DNA from: Flaveria trinervia
Taxonomy: Eukaryota > Streptophyta > Magnoliopsida > Asterales > Asteraceae
Length of the DNA stretch: 64,000 bases
Direction of reading: 5' to 3'
Assembly: GCA_025506515.1 (NCBI GenBank)
Contig: CM046456.1
Span: forward strand, 15,189,061-15,253,060
Shown here piece by piece: positions 44,701 to 55,135 of the stretch. The position numbers and the translations under genes are program-made. How positions within the stretch are numbered: the stretch's first letter is position 1; each line of letters starts with the position of its first letter. The notes under the pieces are model-generated. The model worked only from the letters and a program-made list of their open reading frames with translations. It was not told the origin of the DNA and made no database searches.

Positions 44701-45077
44701 CAGGATGGTAGAGGCACTAAGGTTACCCTGGTATCCATGTTGGGCAAATGATAGATCAGTGGTGCCCTTGGATACCCAGCGGGGAAAGTGGCATCATCCA
44801 GTTGTAGGGTTTGGCGAAGGATTTCTGGAGTGATGACCACTTGACGGTTGTTGACGAACGACTGGAGAGAGTCGGTGTCATTCTCCCCAGTAATGAGGGT
44901 GATGTTCGTCCAGAACTGATGGAGGGATTCGGCATGAATGGTAGGATTTAGAAGGAAAGCCGTTTTGTATGGAGAGTTGATCATTAGATCAATGGCATTA
45001 TCAAACTTTGTCCAGAAGGGTGATTTGGTAAGGTAAGCAACACAGTCGTGTCGTGGTTTAAGCTTCATGTTCGCCAT
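41732..45077 (-). pseudogene. Element C aORF, several frameshifts
   Basis: ATG at 45077 opens MANMKLKPRH. Open stretches are 45077-44700, 44661-44248, 44438-43278, 43278-41935 and 41944-41732, ending in RESYRLIVGK. Domain order equals the family-A aORF: N-terminal domain (WDQMSMRWQQV, ILYPRFLMAII), Ser/Pro/Thr linker, coiled coil (VSRLKELLAKI), Lys-rich stretch (AKRKRIADRK), helical domain (RQGHDTEKLDSEIRRLE), Pro-rich linker, PQKRKRRVLR with an acidic run, and C-terminal domain. The N-terminal 103 residues are only about 70% identical to family A, and the last 68 about 78%, whereas pol is 94-97% identical. No signal peptide or membrane span is evident. Function unknown. Confidence 0.82.
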
Positions 45078-45144
45078 TGATGTGAGAGAAGGTTCTGAGT
45101 TTTTGAACGTTAGGTTTGAGATGATGAAGCTCTGTAAGACAAGG

Positions 45145-45152
45145 TATTTATA
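45145..45152 (-). promoter_or_regulatory. TATA box of candidate aORF promoter (element C)
   Basis: TATAAATA on the minus strand in the context ACCCTATAAATACC, 67-75 bases before the ATG, at the same spot as 15979-15986 of family A. Confidence 0.55.
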
Positions 45153-45267
45153 GGGTATGGGTTATAAAGCAACTGAAGGGTTTGGTATGAGTCATCAGTA
45201 GTTTTAAGCGACTGATAACGTGGTATTAACCTTCAGAGGTTGAAACAACTGAAGTCTTGGTTTTAGG

Positions 45268-45495
45268 CATCAGTAGTTATAAAACTACCGAAGACCATGG
45301 TTTTAGCTTCAGATGTTGGAAACAACTGATAACTTGGTGTTAGTCATCAGTAGTTATGAAACTACTGAAGACATGGTTTTTTCATCAGTTGTTGTAAACA
45401 GCTGACGACGTGGTATTAGTCATCAGTAGTTGTGAAACTACTGAAGACATGGTTTTCCATCAGTTGTTTAAGATGAAGCAGCAGTTTTAGAAACA
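45268..45495 (-). repeat. About 38-bp hairpin tandem repeats (element C)
   Basis: Plus-strand unit starts are at 45268, 45307, 45345, 45383, 45421 and 45458 (period 37-39). Arms CAGTAGTT and AACTACTG are kept while loops differ (ataa, atga, gtga). Confidence 0.8.
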
Positions 45496-45749
45496 ACTGA
45501 AGAGAAAATTCTCATCAGTAGTTTTCGTCAATTCATAGCTTTTTAGTTGTTTCATACTGTCCTCAACACTTACTCATCAGTCTTTTTGGCTGTTTTTCAG
45601 TTGTTTCATAGGACATCAGTACTTATCTATTTGTACTTATATCAGTAGTTATAACTGTATCAGTTCTTGTAACAGAATCAGTACTTATTTGTGATATGGT
45701 TACAAATGATCATCAGTACTTATTTACTGAGATCATCAGTAGTTATCAC

Positions 45750-46343
45750 TTATTCTAGCTGCAGCATACCAAGCCTTAACACTAGGTTTTGGAAAGTCGA
45801 ACTATCCAAAGGCTTAGTAAAAATGTCTGCAAGCTCATCAGCACTAGGCACAAACTTTGGATCAATCAGACCTTTTTCAAAACAGTCCCTAATAAAATGA
45901 TGTCTGATCTCTATATGTTTGGTCCTAGAGTGCTGGACAGGATTCTTGACAATGCAAAGAGCTGAAGCACTGTCCATTAATAATGGAGTCTTAGTCTCTG
46001 TAATGCCATAATCCAAAAGTTGGTTCTGAAGCCAGAGTACCTGAGAAGTACAGCTTGCAGCAGCAATGTACTCTGCTTCAGCAGTGGATGTAGCAACATA
46101 TGTTTGTTTCTTACTCTGCCAAGAAATCAAACAGTTGCCTAGGAATTGACATCCACCAGAAGTTGACTTTCTGGTTAACTTACACCCTGCATAGTCACTA
46201 TCAGAAAAAGCAACCAATTTGCAAGAGTGTCCAGTGGAATACCATAAACCTAGAGATTGTGTACCTTGCAGATATCTAAAGATCCTTTTGACTGCACTCA
46301 AGTGAGACTCTTTAGGAGCAGCCTGAAATCTAGCACAAACCAC
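45750..46343 (-). pseudogene. pol: Element C RNase H, open fragment
   Basis: 198 codons open on the minus strand from 46343 to 45750. AVKRIFRYLQGTQSLGLW and FSDSDYAGCKLTRKSTSGG begin the RNase H domain, followed by TSTAEAEYIAAASCTSQ, LLMDSASALCIVKNP, TKHIEIRHHFIRD and ADIFTKPLDSST. The acidic catalytic residues (Asp in SDSDYAG, Glu in AEAEY, Asp in MDSAS) are in place. This is the best preserved part of the pol of this element. It is preceded by a frameshifted RT. Confidence 0.9.
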
Positions 46344-47174
46344 GTTGCAAACATGATATCTGGTCTAGAAGCTGTTAAGTACATCAAGGACCCAATCATA
46401 CATCTGTAAAGTGTTTCATCAACAGCCTTACCTTTCTGATCTGCATCCAGTTGTGTGGTGTTGCACATGGGAGTAGAACAGGCTTACAATTTTGTAAATC
46501 AAACTTATTCAAAAGATCTTTTGTATATTTAGACTGATGAATGAAAGTCCCATCAGCCTTTTGTTTGATTTGCAATCCTAGAAAGAACTGTAATTCTTCC
46601 ATTGCACTCATTTCAAACTTCATATGCATTAAATTGGTATGCAAAAATAATATCATCAACATAAATTTGAACAAGTAGCTTATGCTGATCCACCTTTTTA
46701 ATGAATAAAGTTTTATCTATGGAGCCTCTAGTGAAATTATTTTGAAGAAGAAAATTTGATAATGTCTCATACCAGGCTCTAGGAGCTTGTTTCAACCCAT
46801 AAAGAGCCTTATCAAGCTTGTATACCAATCTGGATGTTTATTATCCTCAAAACCTGGTGGTTGACACACATAAACTTCTTTTTTATTTTACCATATAAAA
46901 ATGCACTTTTAACATCCATTTGAAAAACTTTAAATTGTGAAATGCAGCATAGGCTAAGAACAATCTAATTGCCTCCATCTGGCTACAGGGGCAAAGGTCT
47001 CATCATAATCAATACCTTCTTCTTGTGAAAACCCTGAACAACCAGTCTGGCCTTGTTCTTAACAATAAGCCATTTTCATCTGTTTTGTTCCTAAACACCC
47101 ATTTAGTGCCTATTGCACACTTACTGGGGGTAGAGGAACCAGTTCACACTTGCTGTTTCTTGAACTGAAGTAGC
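46344..47174 (-). pseudogene. pol: Element C reverse transcriptase, frameshifted
   Basis: Read from right to left. The start near 47300-47150 has QEPKNYHVALRDNGWVEAMQ in the upstream open stretch. The middle (about 47140-46830) is broken into short frames. 46828-46613 holds KLDKALYGLKQAPRAWYETL and the catalytic YVDDIIFAY. 46674-46396 continues with MEELQFFLGLQIKQ and YTKDLLNKFDL. Catalytic residues survive but no single frame joins them. Family A lost this entire region. Confidence 0.88.
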
Positions 47175-48536
47175 TCAAGCTGCATGGCTTCCACCCATCC
47201 ATTGTCTCTCAAAGCAACATGATAGTTCTTTGGCTCTTGCTGACTGATGAAGAGCATAGAAGCACAAGTTAGACAATTGACTTCTGGTTGAGACGCCACA
47301 TTGATACCACCGATTGATTGAGACATGGGGTGATTCTTCAGCTCTTGGTGCACAATAGATCAGTGCAAGTGTTTGTAGCCGGTTCAGCATCAGCAGATGT
47401 TGATTCAGATTCTTGAAACCAAGTATTAGATGGCAAATCACACGATGTAGAGGAATCAGAATCTCATCAGCATTTGTTGTGGATGGAGCTGCTGAAGGTA
47501 CAGGAACATCAAGTTTAGCAGACTCAGGCAGTTGGTCACTGAACTTGAAAAGGTGAGTACTGATATCATCATCATCTTCAGTACCACCAGGTGGAAGACT
47601 TGCTGCAGAAGATGATTTATCCCCATGATCTGCAACAGTTGGAGTTTGATAAGGAGCATATTGCAGTATGTCCAGATCAAACAACTCCACAGGGTTTTGT
47701 GGAATTTTATCCTTAGGAGATTCATTGAATTTCACATGCAAGGTTTCTTCAACTATCTTTGTTCTGCAGTTGAAGACTCTGTAAGCCTTGCAAGTGGATG
47801 AATAACCTACAAAATACCCTGCATCCACCTTAGGATCAAATTTGTGGAGTTGACCCTTTGTGTTGAGAATGAAACAAGGACATCCAAAGGCTCTGAAGAA
47901 TGAAATCAAAGGAGCCAAATGATGTAGAGCTTCATATGGAGTCTTCATCAACCTCTGATTTACTAACACTCTATTCTGCACATAGCAAGCTGTATTGACA
48001 GCTTCACCCAAAAGGTCAAAGCAAACCAGAGTCAGCCAACATGGACCTTGCAGCTTCAATTAAAGTCCTGTTCTTTCTCTCCACTACTCCATTTGTTCTG
48101 GAGTCCTTGGGATGCTAAACTGCCTTTTGATTCCTTTTGAAAGATAAAAATCATCAAGTGTATGGTTTCTAAATTCAGTACCATTGTCACTCTTTATACA
48201 CTTGACTGATAGGGAATACTGCTTCTCAACATACAGCACAAAGTTTGTAATCTTCTGAGCAACCTCATCCTTTGAATGTAGAAAGAAAGTCCATACGAAT
48301 CTGGAGTAATCATCCACAATTACCAGACAGTATTTCTTCTTTGCCATGCTCATCACTCTCACAGGACCAAATAGATCCATGTGCAGTAACTGCAAGCAGG
48401 CAGTGGACTTAGGTTCTTCAATGGGAGGGAATGAGACTTTGTGTTGTTTTCCTTTCAAACAAGCAGTGCAGGCTTCATCACAGTGGAACTTTATTGATAA
48501 ACCTCTCACTAAACGATTTTGGATCAGCTGGTTCAT
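47175..48536 (-). pseudogene. pol: Element C integrase, frameshifted
   Basis: Open stretches 48536-48084 and 48059-47175. The zinc-binding end (CTACLKGKQHKV), Asp in LLHMDLFGP and Asp in SDNGTEFRN are in the first; the frame breaks right after RTPEQ, just before the catalytic Glu. The second holds GEAVNTACYVQNRVL and GYFVGYSSTCKAYRVFN and a long variable tail with an acidic low-complexity run. The tail leads into the RT. The broken Glu region makes the enzyme inactive as read. Confidence 0.9.
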
Positions 48537-49290
48537 GTTCTGAGATTGACATGACCCAGCCTTCTATGCCATAGTTTAGATTCCTGAAGAGAGGCTTTGG
48601 AGAACAAGCATGGATGACCCTCAAATCAATCTTCTTTGACAAATCCAAGGCATACACTCTTCCGATCATGTTGGCCTTCACGAGAGTATGTTCATCCATT
48701 ACCTTGTCAATCAGCCTCAGAACTTTGGAAGACAGAATCCTGCAGTTCTGGCTTGTGAAAAGTGCAACATGCCCTTTATCACACATCTGACTGACACTCA
48801 GCAGATTATACTTGAGATTCTCCACATGGTTGACATCATCAAACGGATTTGTCCATTAGACACATATCCTTTCCCAATGATGTAACCTAAGCATCATTTT
48901 CAAATGAAACAATCCCTTCTTTCCTTGAGAGTAGTCATTAAGAAGAGAACTGCTCCCAGTCATATGCATAGATCTCCACTGTCCACATACCAGATGCTCC
49001 TTTGGCATGTTGAAGAACCCTGCATAAAAGAAAACTAGTTAGATTTTGAGACCAAACCTTTTTGGTTTGGGTCTGTTTTCATCAACAGATGCAACCATAA
49101 CTTGTTTTTTATGATTAACAGCTGAAGAAGGAGATGGTGCTGAAATGGATTCCTTGGATTTGGGCTTGGAATGCCTTTTCAGTGATTTGATCACAGTTGC
49201 ATCTAGTTGGTTAATCTCCCCAACAAATGCTGAACCATCATAACAAGTTGTGTCTGATTTGTAGCCAAAGCTTTCAGCTCTTGTGACATA
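48478..49290 (-). pseudogene. pol: Element C protease and GAG-pre-integrase region
   Basis: The catalytic WYVDSG of the aspartic protease is seen on the minus strand at 48992-48975, followed at once by a frameshift. 48825-48478 is open with MENLKYNLLSVSQMCDKGH and IHACSPKPLFRNL, the block between protease and integrase in copia Pol. The region 49000-49290 is the decayed end of gag. Confidence 0.8.
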
Positions 49291-51878
49291 TCAGTACTTG
49301 TGTTTGATGAGTCCTGTGATCCACCATTTCCTCCTTAAAATTAACAGACTTAGTCTGATGTTTATCATGAGGAGCACCATCAGCTGTTTTGTGATGAACC
49401 TTATCCTTCTTTTTGAATTTGGTTGAAGGCTTGGGTTATCACAATGGAATGATTGCGGTACAAACTTAGTCTCAAACTCAGTTTTCATTTCATCCATCTG
49501 GATTTTAATGAGCTTATCTCTGTTGAGTTTGGAACCCTTTCTGTACCAACATTCATCAGAAAGATGATTGAATTTACCATATATTTCACATGGCTTATTC
49601 TTCATCTTGGATTGATCAACTGCTGATGTGGAAACTACTGAAGGTGTGCTCTTCAGTATTTCCTCCTTTTAGTAATTTTGTTCAGTACTGAAGAATCTGT
49701 ACAACTGAAGAGTTGTTCTTCAGCAGTTTTAATCCATTTATTTCAGCTGATTTGAAATGCTTTTCAGTTGTTGTAACTTGCCCTTCAGTACTTAAGTTAC
49801 TTTGAGGGACAACATCTGAAATACTCAGCTTCATGTGCTTATCAGTAGTTAACCCATCAGCCAATTGACTTGCTGAGGTATCAACCCTTATTTCATCTTG
49901 TGATTTTGGGAGATCACTTGTGGATGATTCACATGATAATGTGGTTTGGAGATTGCTTTCACTTTCAGATTTTACTATTGGTTTTGGAGTAAAATCTGTT
50001 GGAGGTGCAATATGGTTGTAACCAATTCCAAACTTCACATTCGAAGCAGATTGCTTACTGAGCAACATTTCAAATCCCTTGCAGGATGACACCCAGCAGT
50101 CACACTCAACTTGGGTAACTACAAGTTTTTCTTTGAGTTCCTTATGGTTCTCAAGAATGACCTCTAGCTTAGCCTTTTCATCATTTAATTGGCATTTAAG
50201 CTTATAAATCTCATCATCTTTGTCCTTAAGGACAGACTCATATTCAGCTTTTCTTTTGGAAATAGTTTGCTCAAGCTCTAGATTTTGATTAATTACAGCT
50301 ACATTTGCTTCTCTAATAGAGACAAATGCATCTATGCAAGATTCAGAACAAAGCTTGGCCTTAGCCTCAGAAGATACCTGGGTTACTTGTGAAGAAGATG
50401 CATTGGAGCATGAACCTCAGTAGATTCCAGGGCCATGAGAGCTAGATTCCCAAAAGGATGTTCACCACCATGTTGACCATCACCAGTAAATAATTGCTCA
50501 GTACCAGAGAGATCATCTGGTAAACTGCTCCAGTCAACATTACCAGGGGTGAAAAAGCTGTGATGAGTTTGTGATTGAGATGGTAGAGGCTCAGGTAATG
50601 CTTGTGGTTGTTGTGCAGTAGGAACTTGAACTGGATTTGGCTGAGGCATGTAATAGCAGGGATACGGATATGACATTGGACCCTGAGGGACAAAATATGC
50701 AGGCGAAGCAGGTTGTGAATGATGACCAGAACTAGCAAGATGTTGCCCCCTGTTTTGTGGACTAGTGCTTGGAAAAGTCACAAAGGGTGCAGAGGAGTTA
50801 GATCCAGATGATCTACACTCTCTTGCAAAGTGTCCAAGCCTTTGGCATTTGTGACACCTCAACTTACTCTTGTCAAAACCAACTTTGGTTTTGCCAGAGA
50901 GTCCTGGAAATTTCCTGCCAGTCCTCTTGTAGAACTTCTGAGATCTGATATTAATCAAGGACATTTGGCTCAGAATATCCATCTCTTCTAGATCATCATC
51001 AGCTATTCCTTTCAAATCATCCATGATAAAACATAAATTGTCACTATTACAGCCTGAGTGACTATCAACACCAACGAATGCATGATCTGAACTGTTTGAA
51101 GAGAAATCTATATGCTCATCATAATTACTTTCAGATGCAGCATATTCTGACTCATGACCAACAAGGTAGTGTTCCCTGGTACAAAAGTCATCAGTGAGCT
51201 TTCCTGATGATGCCAGTTTCCTTTTCTGCTCTATCTCTCTCTCAAATGTAAGCAGTTTCCCATGAAGTTGGGTGAGAGATAGTTTATCTAGATTTGCACT
51301 GGAGCGTAGGACAATAGTGTATGTGTCCCATCTCTCAGGCAGTGATTAAGGAATCTGTGTTCATCTGGCTATTGGTATATTCATGTTTGACCATTTTTAG
51401 CTCAGAGATCAAACTGGAAAAACGCTCAAACTGTTGAGTCAGTGTCTCACCCTTCCTATGAGAGAATGTTTCATATTGTTGGGCAAGGATTTCTCTGTTG
51501 TTTGCTAAGACCTCATCAGTTCCACCGAATTGTTCCTTCAGTGCATTCCAGAGGCATGAGCAGTTTCATGATGCATAAGCCCTGAATAGATTTCATTTGG
51601 CAGTGCCATGGCCAGAATTCCATGGGCTTTAGCATCAATCTCAAACAGTTGTGATCTTCATCTGAGTATTGTTCCTTCTTCTTCGGAACCATTTGATTGG
51701 TTTCCAGATTGTTCACCATAGGCTTATGGGACCATGTACCACGATGTCCAACAACCTAACTGTTAACAGACAGGTGATGAAGCATTCTTCGTTGCCATAT
51801 GTTATACTCAGTCCTAACCAGCATCAGAGGCTTGGTTGAAGAACCGGTATTGTGAGGGTCATTAGAAGGAGTAGTCAT
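49291..51878 (-). pseudogene. gag: Element C gag, multiple stops
   Basis: The minus-strand ATG at 51878 opens MTTPSNDPHN; a stop follows after about 41 codons (after HHLSVNS), and further breaks at 51300-51720 split the capsid. The 51024-50383 stretch contains an intact zinc knuckle CHKCQRLGHFAREC (CX2CX4HX4C) and a long Pro/Gln-rich tail. 50092-49682 is Ser/Thr-rich. 49605-49291 has a second knuckle in which a cysteine is replaced by Tyr (CEIYGKFNHLSDEC). Long Gag with two knuckles fits SIRE-type elements. Confidence 0.82.
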
Positions 51879-52092
51879 TCTCAGATTCAACCAAAATCAA
51901 TTAAGTTTTAACAGATTTAGAACAGAACACAACAGACCAAATTGAACCAAGAGAAAACAGAAAGCATAAAACGAAGGTAGCAGAAATTCAATTTAACTAT
52001 AACCGATTCTTGCAAATATGCTAATTCAATCAAATGCAGATATCGATTAGCAGTTTCAATGATCAATTGTTAGATCGATCAATGATTAACCT

Positions 52093-52104
52093 GCTCTGAT
52101 ACCA
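52093..52104 (-). other. Primer binding site, initiator tRNA-Met
   Basis: GCTCTGATACCA on the plus strand, the reverse complement of TGGTATCAGAGC, two bases from the 5' LTR. Confidence 0.93.
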
Positions 52105-52106
52105 AT

Positions 52107-52933
52107 TGTTAGGATCAGTGATCTACGTTTGATTGATTAGAGAGTATTGCAGCGGAAATCAAACAAAGAATTAGACAATCACAAGAATACAGTTGATATT
52201 CAAAGTAAGAACAAACGATTATAGAAAGAATTCTGAAATCAAAGATTTCATTCAATACGCGCTTTCGGGTGGCAAAATGTCACAATTACAATTAGGTCAA
52301 TCATCCCTTATATAAGAATGTCGTGGTGGAACATTTTATATAGGAGATGTGACGTCTGCTGATGTCATTTGATAGTGACATCTAACAGAATTATTCAGAC
52401 TACTGAAAGTTAACACAACTACTGAAGATGTCAAAACAGCTGACATCTTCTTACAAAAATACTAAGTGTTAACTGTCACTACAACTACTGAAAAGAAACT
52501 ACTGAAACTACAACGACTAAAGAACATGCTCTTCAGTCATTTTACAGATACTGAAACATAAAAGAAAACTACTGAAAGGAAACCATCACAACAACTGAAG
52601 AATGCTTCTTCAGCTGTTGTAACAAACTCTGAGGCTTCAGTACTTGTACTTGAACTTCAGCTGTTGTCATCAGCTGATGTCTTCAGTCTTTGTACTTCAG
52701 CTGTTGATCTTCAGTACTTTGTTCTTCAGCTGTTGATCTTCAGACTTTGGTCTTCAGCTGTTGAAGTCTTCAGTACTTTGGTCTTCAGCTGTTGAAGTCT
52801 TCAGTACTTTAGTCTTCAGCTGTTGAACTCTTCAGACTTTGTCAAACAGCTGATCAAGTCTTCAGCAGTTGTTGTGATGTCTGTGGGACTTAGAGGTTTT
52901 TTGATCAGGCTCATTGGTTCTTTTAGTCCAACA
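52107..52933 (-). repeat. 5' LTR of element C
   Basis: 827 bp, the same ends as the 3' LTR at 40610-41511. A CTTCAG-rich array at about 52400-52870 and a TATATAAGGG box at 52305-52314 (minus strand). It is shorter than the partner mainly through fewer 31-bp tandem units. Confidence 0.93.
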
Positions 52934-54999
52934 AAAAGAAGAGAGGGAAGCATGCAACTCCTCATTCAAGATCTTCTTTCTAAAAAGTCTCAAACCTGGA
53001 ATCTAGGTTAGGGACTTTAGAGCAAGGATCTGCCACTTAGCAACTTGAGATTGACAATCTCAAGGCTCAACTAGTGAGAAACAGACAGAGAGGTCTGTTA
53101 GACATGTACCTATTCAGGTCTCCCTGAATTCCTCCTCCAGCTCATCTAGCTCTCAAGATGATGCTACCAAAAAAAGGGGAGAATGTTCAAAGACAAACAC
53201 ATAAGGAACCACGAGCTGGCCTTCCACTTCAAACATCTTCCTCTCCCATCATCTCTGCGCCTGAAACATCTCAGGTCACTCTTCAGATTGATCCAAAAAG
53301 TCTCAGTGATCTCTACAGACTCTTCACCAAGTTTCTGTAAGATCTTCCTTTGAGCAGTCAAGTCATGATGCTGCAATGATCTACTTGGGAGCAGAAGAAC
53401 TTCAAAGGCTGACTGCACCTTCTACCAATGTGGAAGAAGTTGGTCAACATAAGGTCCTCATGGAACCTAAGATTTCAATTCGAGGGGAAATGAGAATCGA
53501 TGGCCCAGCACTGAAAAGTTGGGACAGAATTGTATCTCCTTTAACTTCGAAGCTGAAGTTAAAGCCTCGGAAGAACAAGCTGAATTTTCCGAAGCTGAAA
53601 TGGAGTTGCGGACTGAAGGACTGTTTAAAATGCCGAGGAAACTGATCATCACAGATGTATCCTGGAAATGGCATCTGAAATGAGCAGCGAAGACTTTCCA
53701 TTGCACCTCCATCTCAGACACCATCTTTGACTCTCTCACAATCAGAAACCTCTCTCTAAGACCACCACATTCAGGATCTTCAAAGGATAAAGGTAAAAGG
53801 AAGATGACTGCGGAAGAGATTCAGGAAGAGGAGAAGACTGAGAAACTTAAGAAGAAAGGAAACTTCAGACTGAAAATTTGCTAGCTGCCAGCACAAATAG
53901 CTGCTTCCAATCAGGAGGTTGTCTTCAATAAAAGAAGAGAGCAGATCATTGACCAACTCATTGAAATGGGAGCTGCCAATAAAGAAACAATCCTGCTACC
54001 ATTAGAGGAGTTGATGGATCTGGAGAAGGCAACCAGGCTGAGACTTGAAGAAGAACCGGGTTGGCCTTAGAGGAAAAGGAAAAGAAATAGAAGGAGGATG
54101 AATTGCAGCTGAGGAGAGACAGGATAAACTTCCTACTCTCCAGAGGCTTTGATCTTCAAGAACTCTCTCCACACAATGATGACACGATCCCCTGGCTCTT
54201 CAACAAAGAGCAGGACCTAATGGAGAAAGAAAGGAAAAAGGCTGCAAAAGAAAAGGCCAGAGAGAAAAGAAGAAAGAAGAAGAGGCTAGGGTCACTGGCT
54301 CCAAGAAGCTTACTGAGAAGCCTGGATGAAGGACTATCTTCGGGCTCATGGCTTCTCCGGTAGGCAGGTGGGTCCTATGTCTAAAAGGACACTCCAACGG
54401 ATTGTTAGTGAAATTAAGGCTGACATCCGGTTGGGAAAAGGAAAGAGACGTATAGAAGGGTAAAAGGATGACCTTCACTGCTTCTACCCAACCACAACTT
54501 GAACCCTTATCCTCACCATTCACCATTAAACCTGAACCCTTCACCCCTAAACCCACATCACTACCCACTACTACTCCTTCACCACAACCTCCTAAACTTC
54601 CCATAATCCAACCCAAAACACTAGCCAGAACCTCTGAACCTAAACCTACCCAATCACCCTCCAAACCTCCCTTCACCTTCTCAACATCTCTCCCTTGAGG
54701 AGTTTAAGGCAATCAAGACGAAGCTTACTAACTGCACCACTTTGAGCGAAGTCTCCTGTGTAGAAGACTCTGTTAACATTACCTATGTAGATGGATCTTC
54801 AAGTTCCCTCACAAGAGAAAGATTCCTTGATTTACCTAGAGGAACTTTGGACCAGGCTGCAAGACTTTTGGGTCTCAATTCAGACTCTTTAAATAAGGAA
54901 GAAAAGAAGCTCAGAAGGAAACTGGTGACTCTGCTGGATACAAGAAAAGAGGACAAGATTCTTAGTCAGCCTCTTGTGCCTAGAAAGAAGATAATCCAT
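52934..54999 (+). pseudogene. Family-B aORF, C-terminal half (copy 2)
   Basis: Continuation of the B aORF after element C. AAAAG (52934-52938) is the right target duplication. The frame opening at the junction gives REGSMQLLIQDLLSKKSQTWN, a coiled-coil-like start. From 52963 it equals 1-2035 except for two 1-base insertions (near 53921 and 54807). The second of these lets the last stretch, 54742-55014, stay open longer than in copy 1. It ends at the Tekay LTR at 55000. Confidence 0.78.
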
Positions 55000-55099
55000 T
55001 GTAACATCCTGTAATTTTTTTCCGTCCTTATTTATTTATGTTTGTGCGTGGCCTCGTTAGTAAAGGTTTAAATAATAATAATAATAATATAATAAATAA

Positions 55100-55135
<36 letters not shown>

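Larger units (their letters stand above)
45078..45749 (-). promoter_or_regulatory. Element C pol-aORF spacer with hairpin array and TATA box
   Basis: The equivalent of 15313-16058. It runs from the aORF ATG to the pol stop and is packed with CAGTAGTT/AACTACTG and CAGTTGTT words. It has the same order of motif array, TATA box and leader. Confidence 0.6.
40610..52933 (-). mobile_element. Element C: full-length family-A-type SIRE-like copia, nested in family-B aORF
   Basis: 12,324 bp on the minus strand, bounded by two LTRs and a near-perfect 5-bp target duplication. From right to left: 5' LTR, primer site, gag with zinc knuckle, protease, integrase, RT, RNase H, spacer with hairpin array and TATA box, long aORF, polypurine tract, 3' LTR. 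Every coding part is frameshifted. It serves as the reference for the truncated plus-strand family-A element at 13734-20505. Confidence 0.95.
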
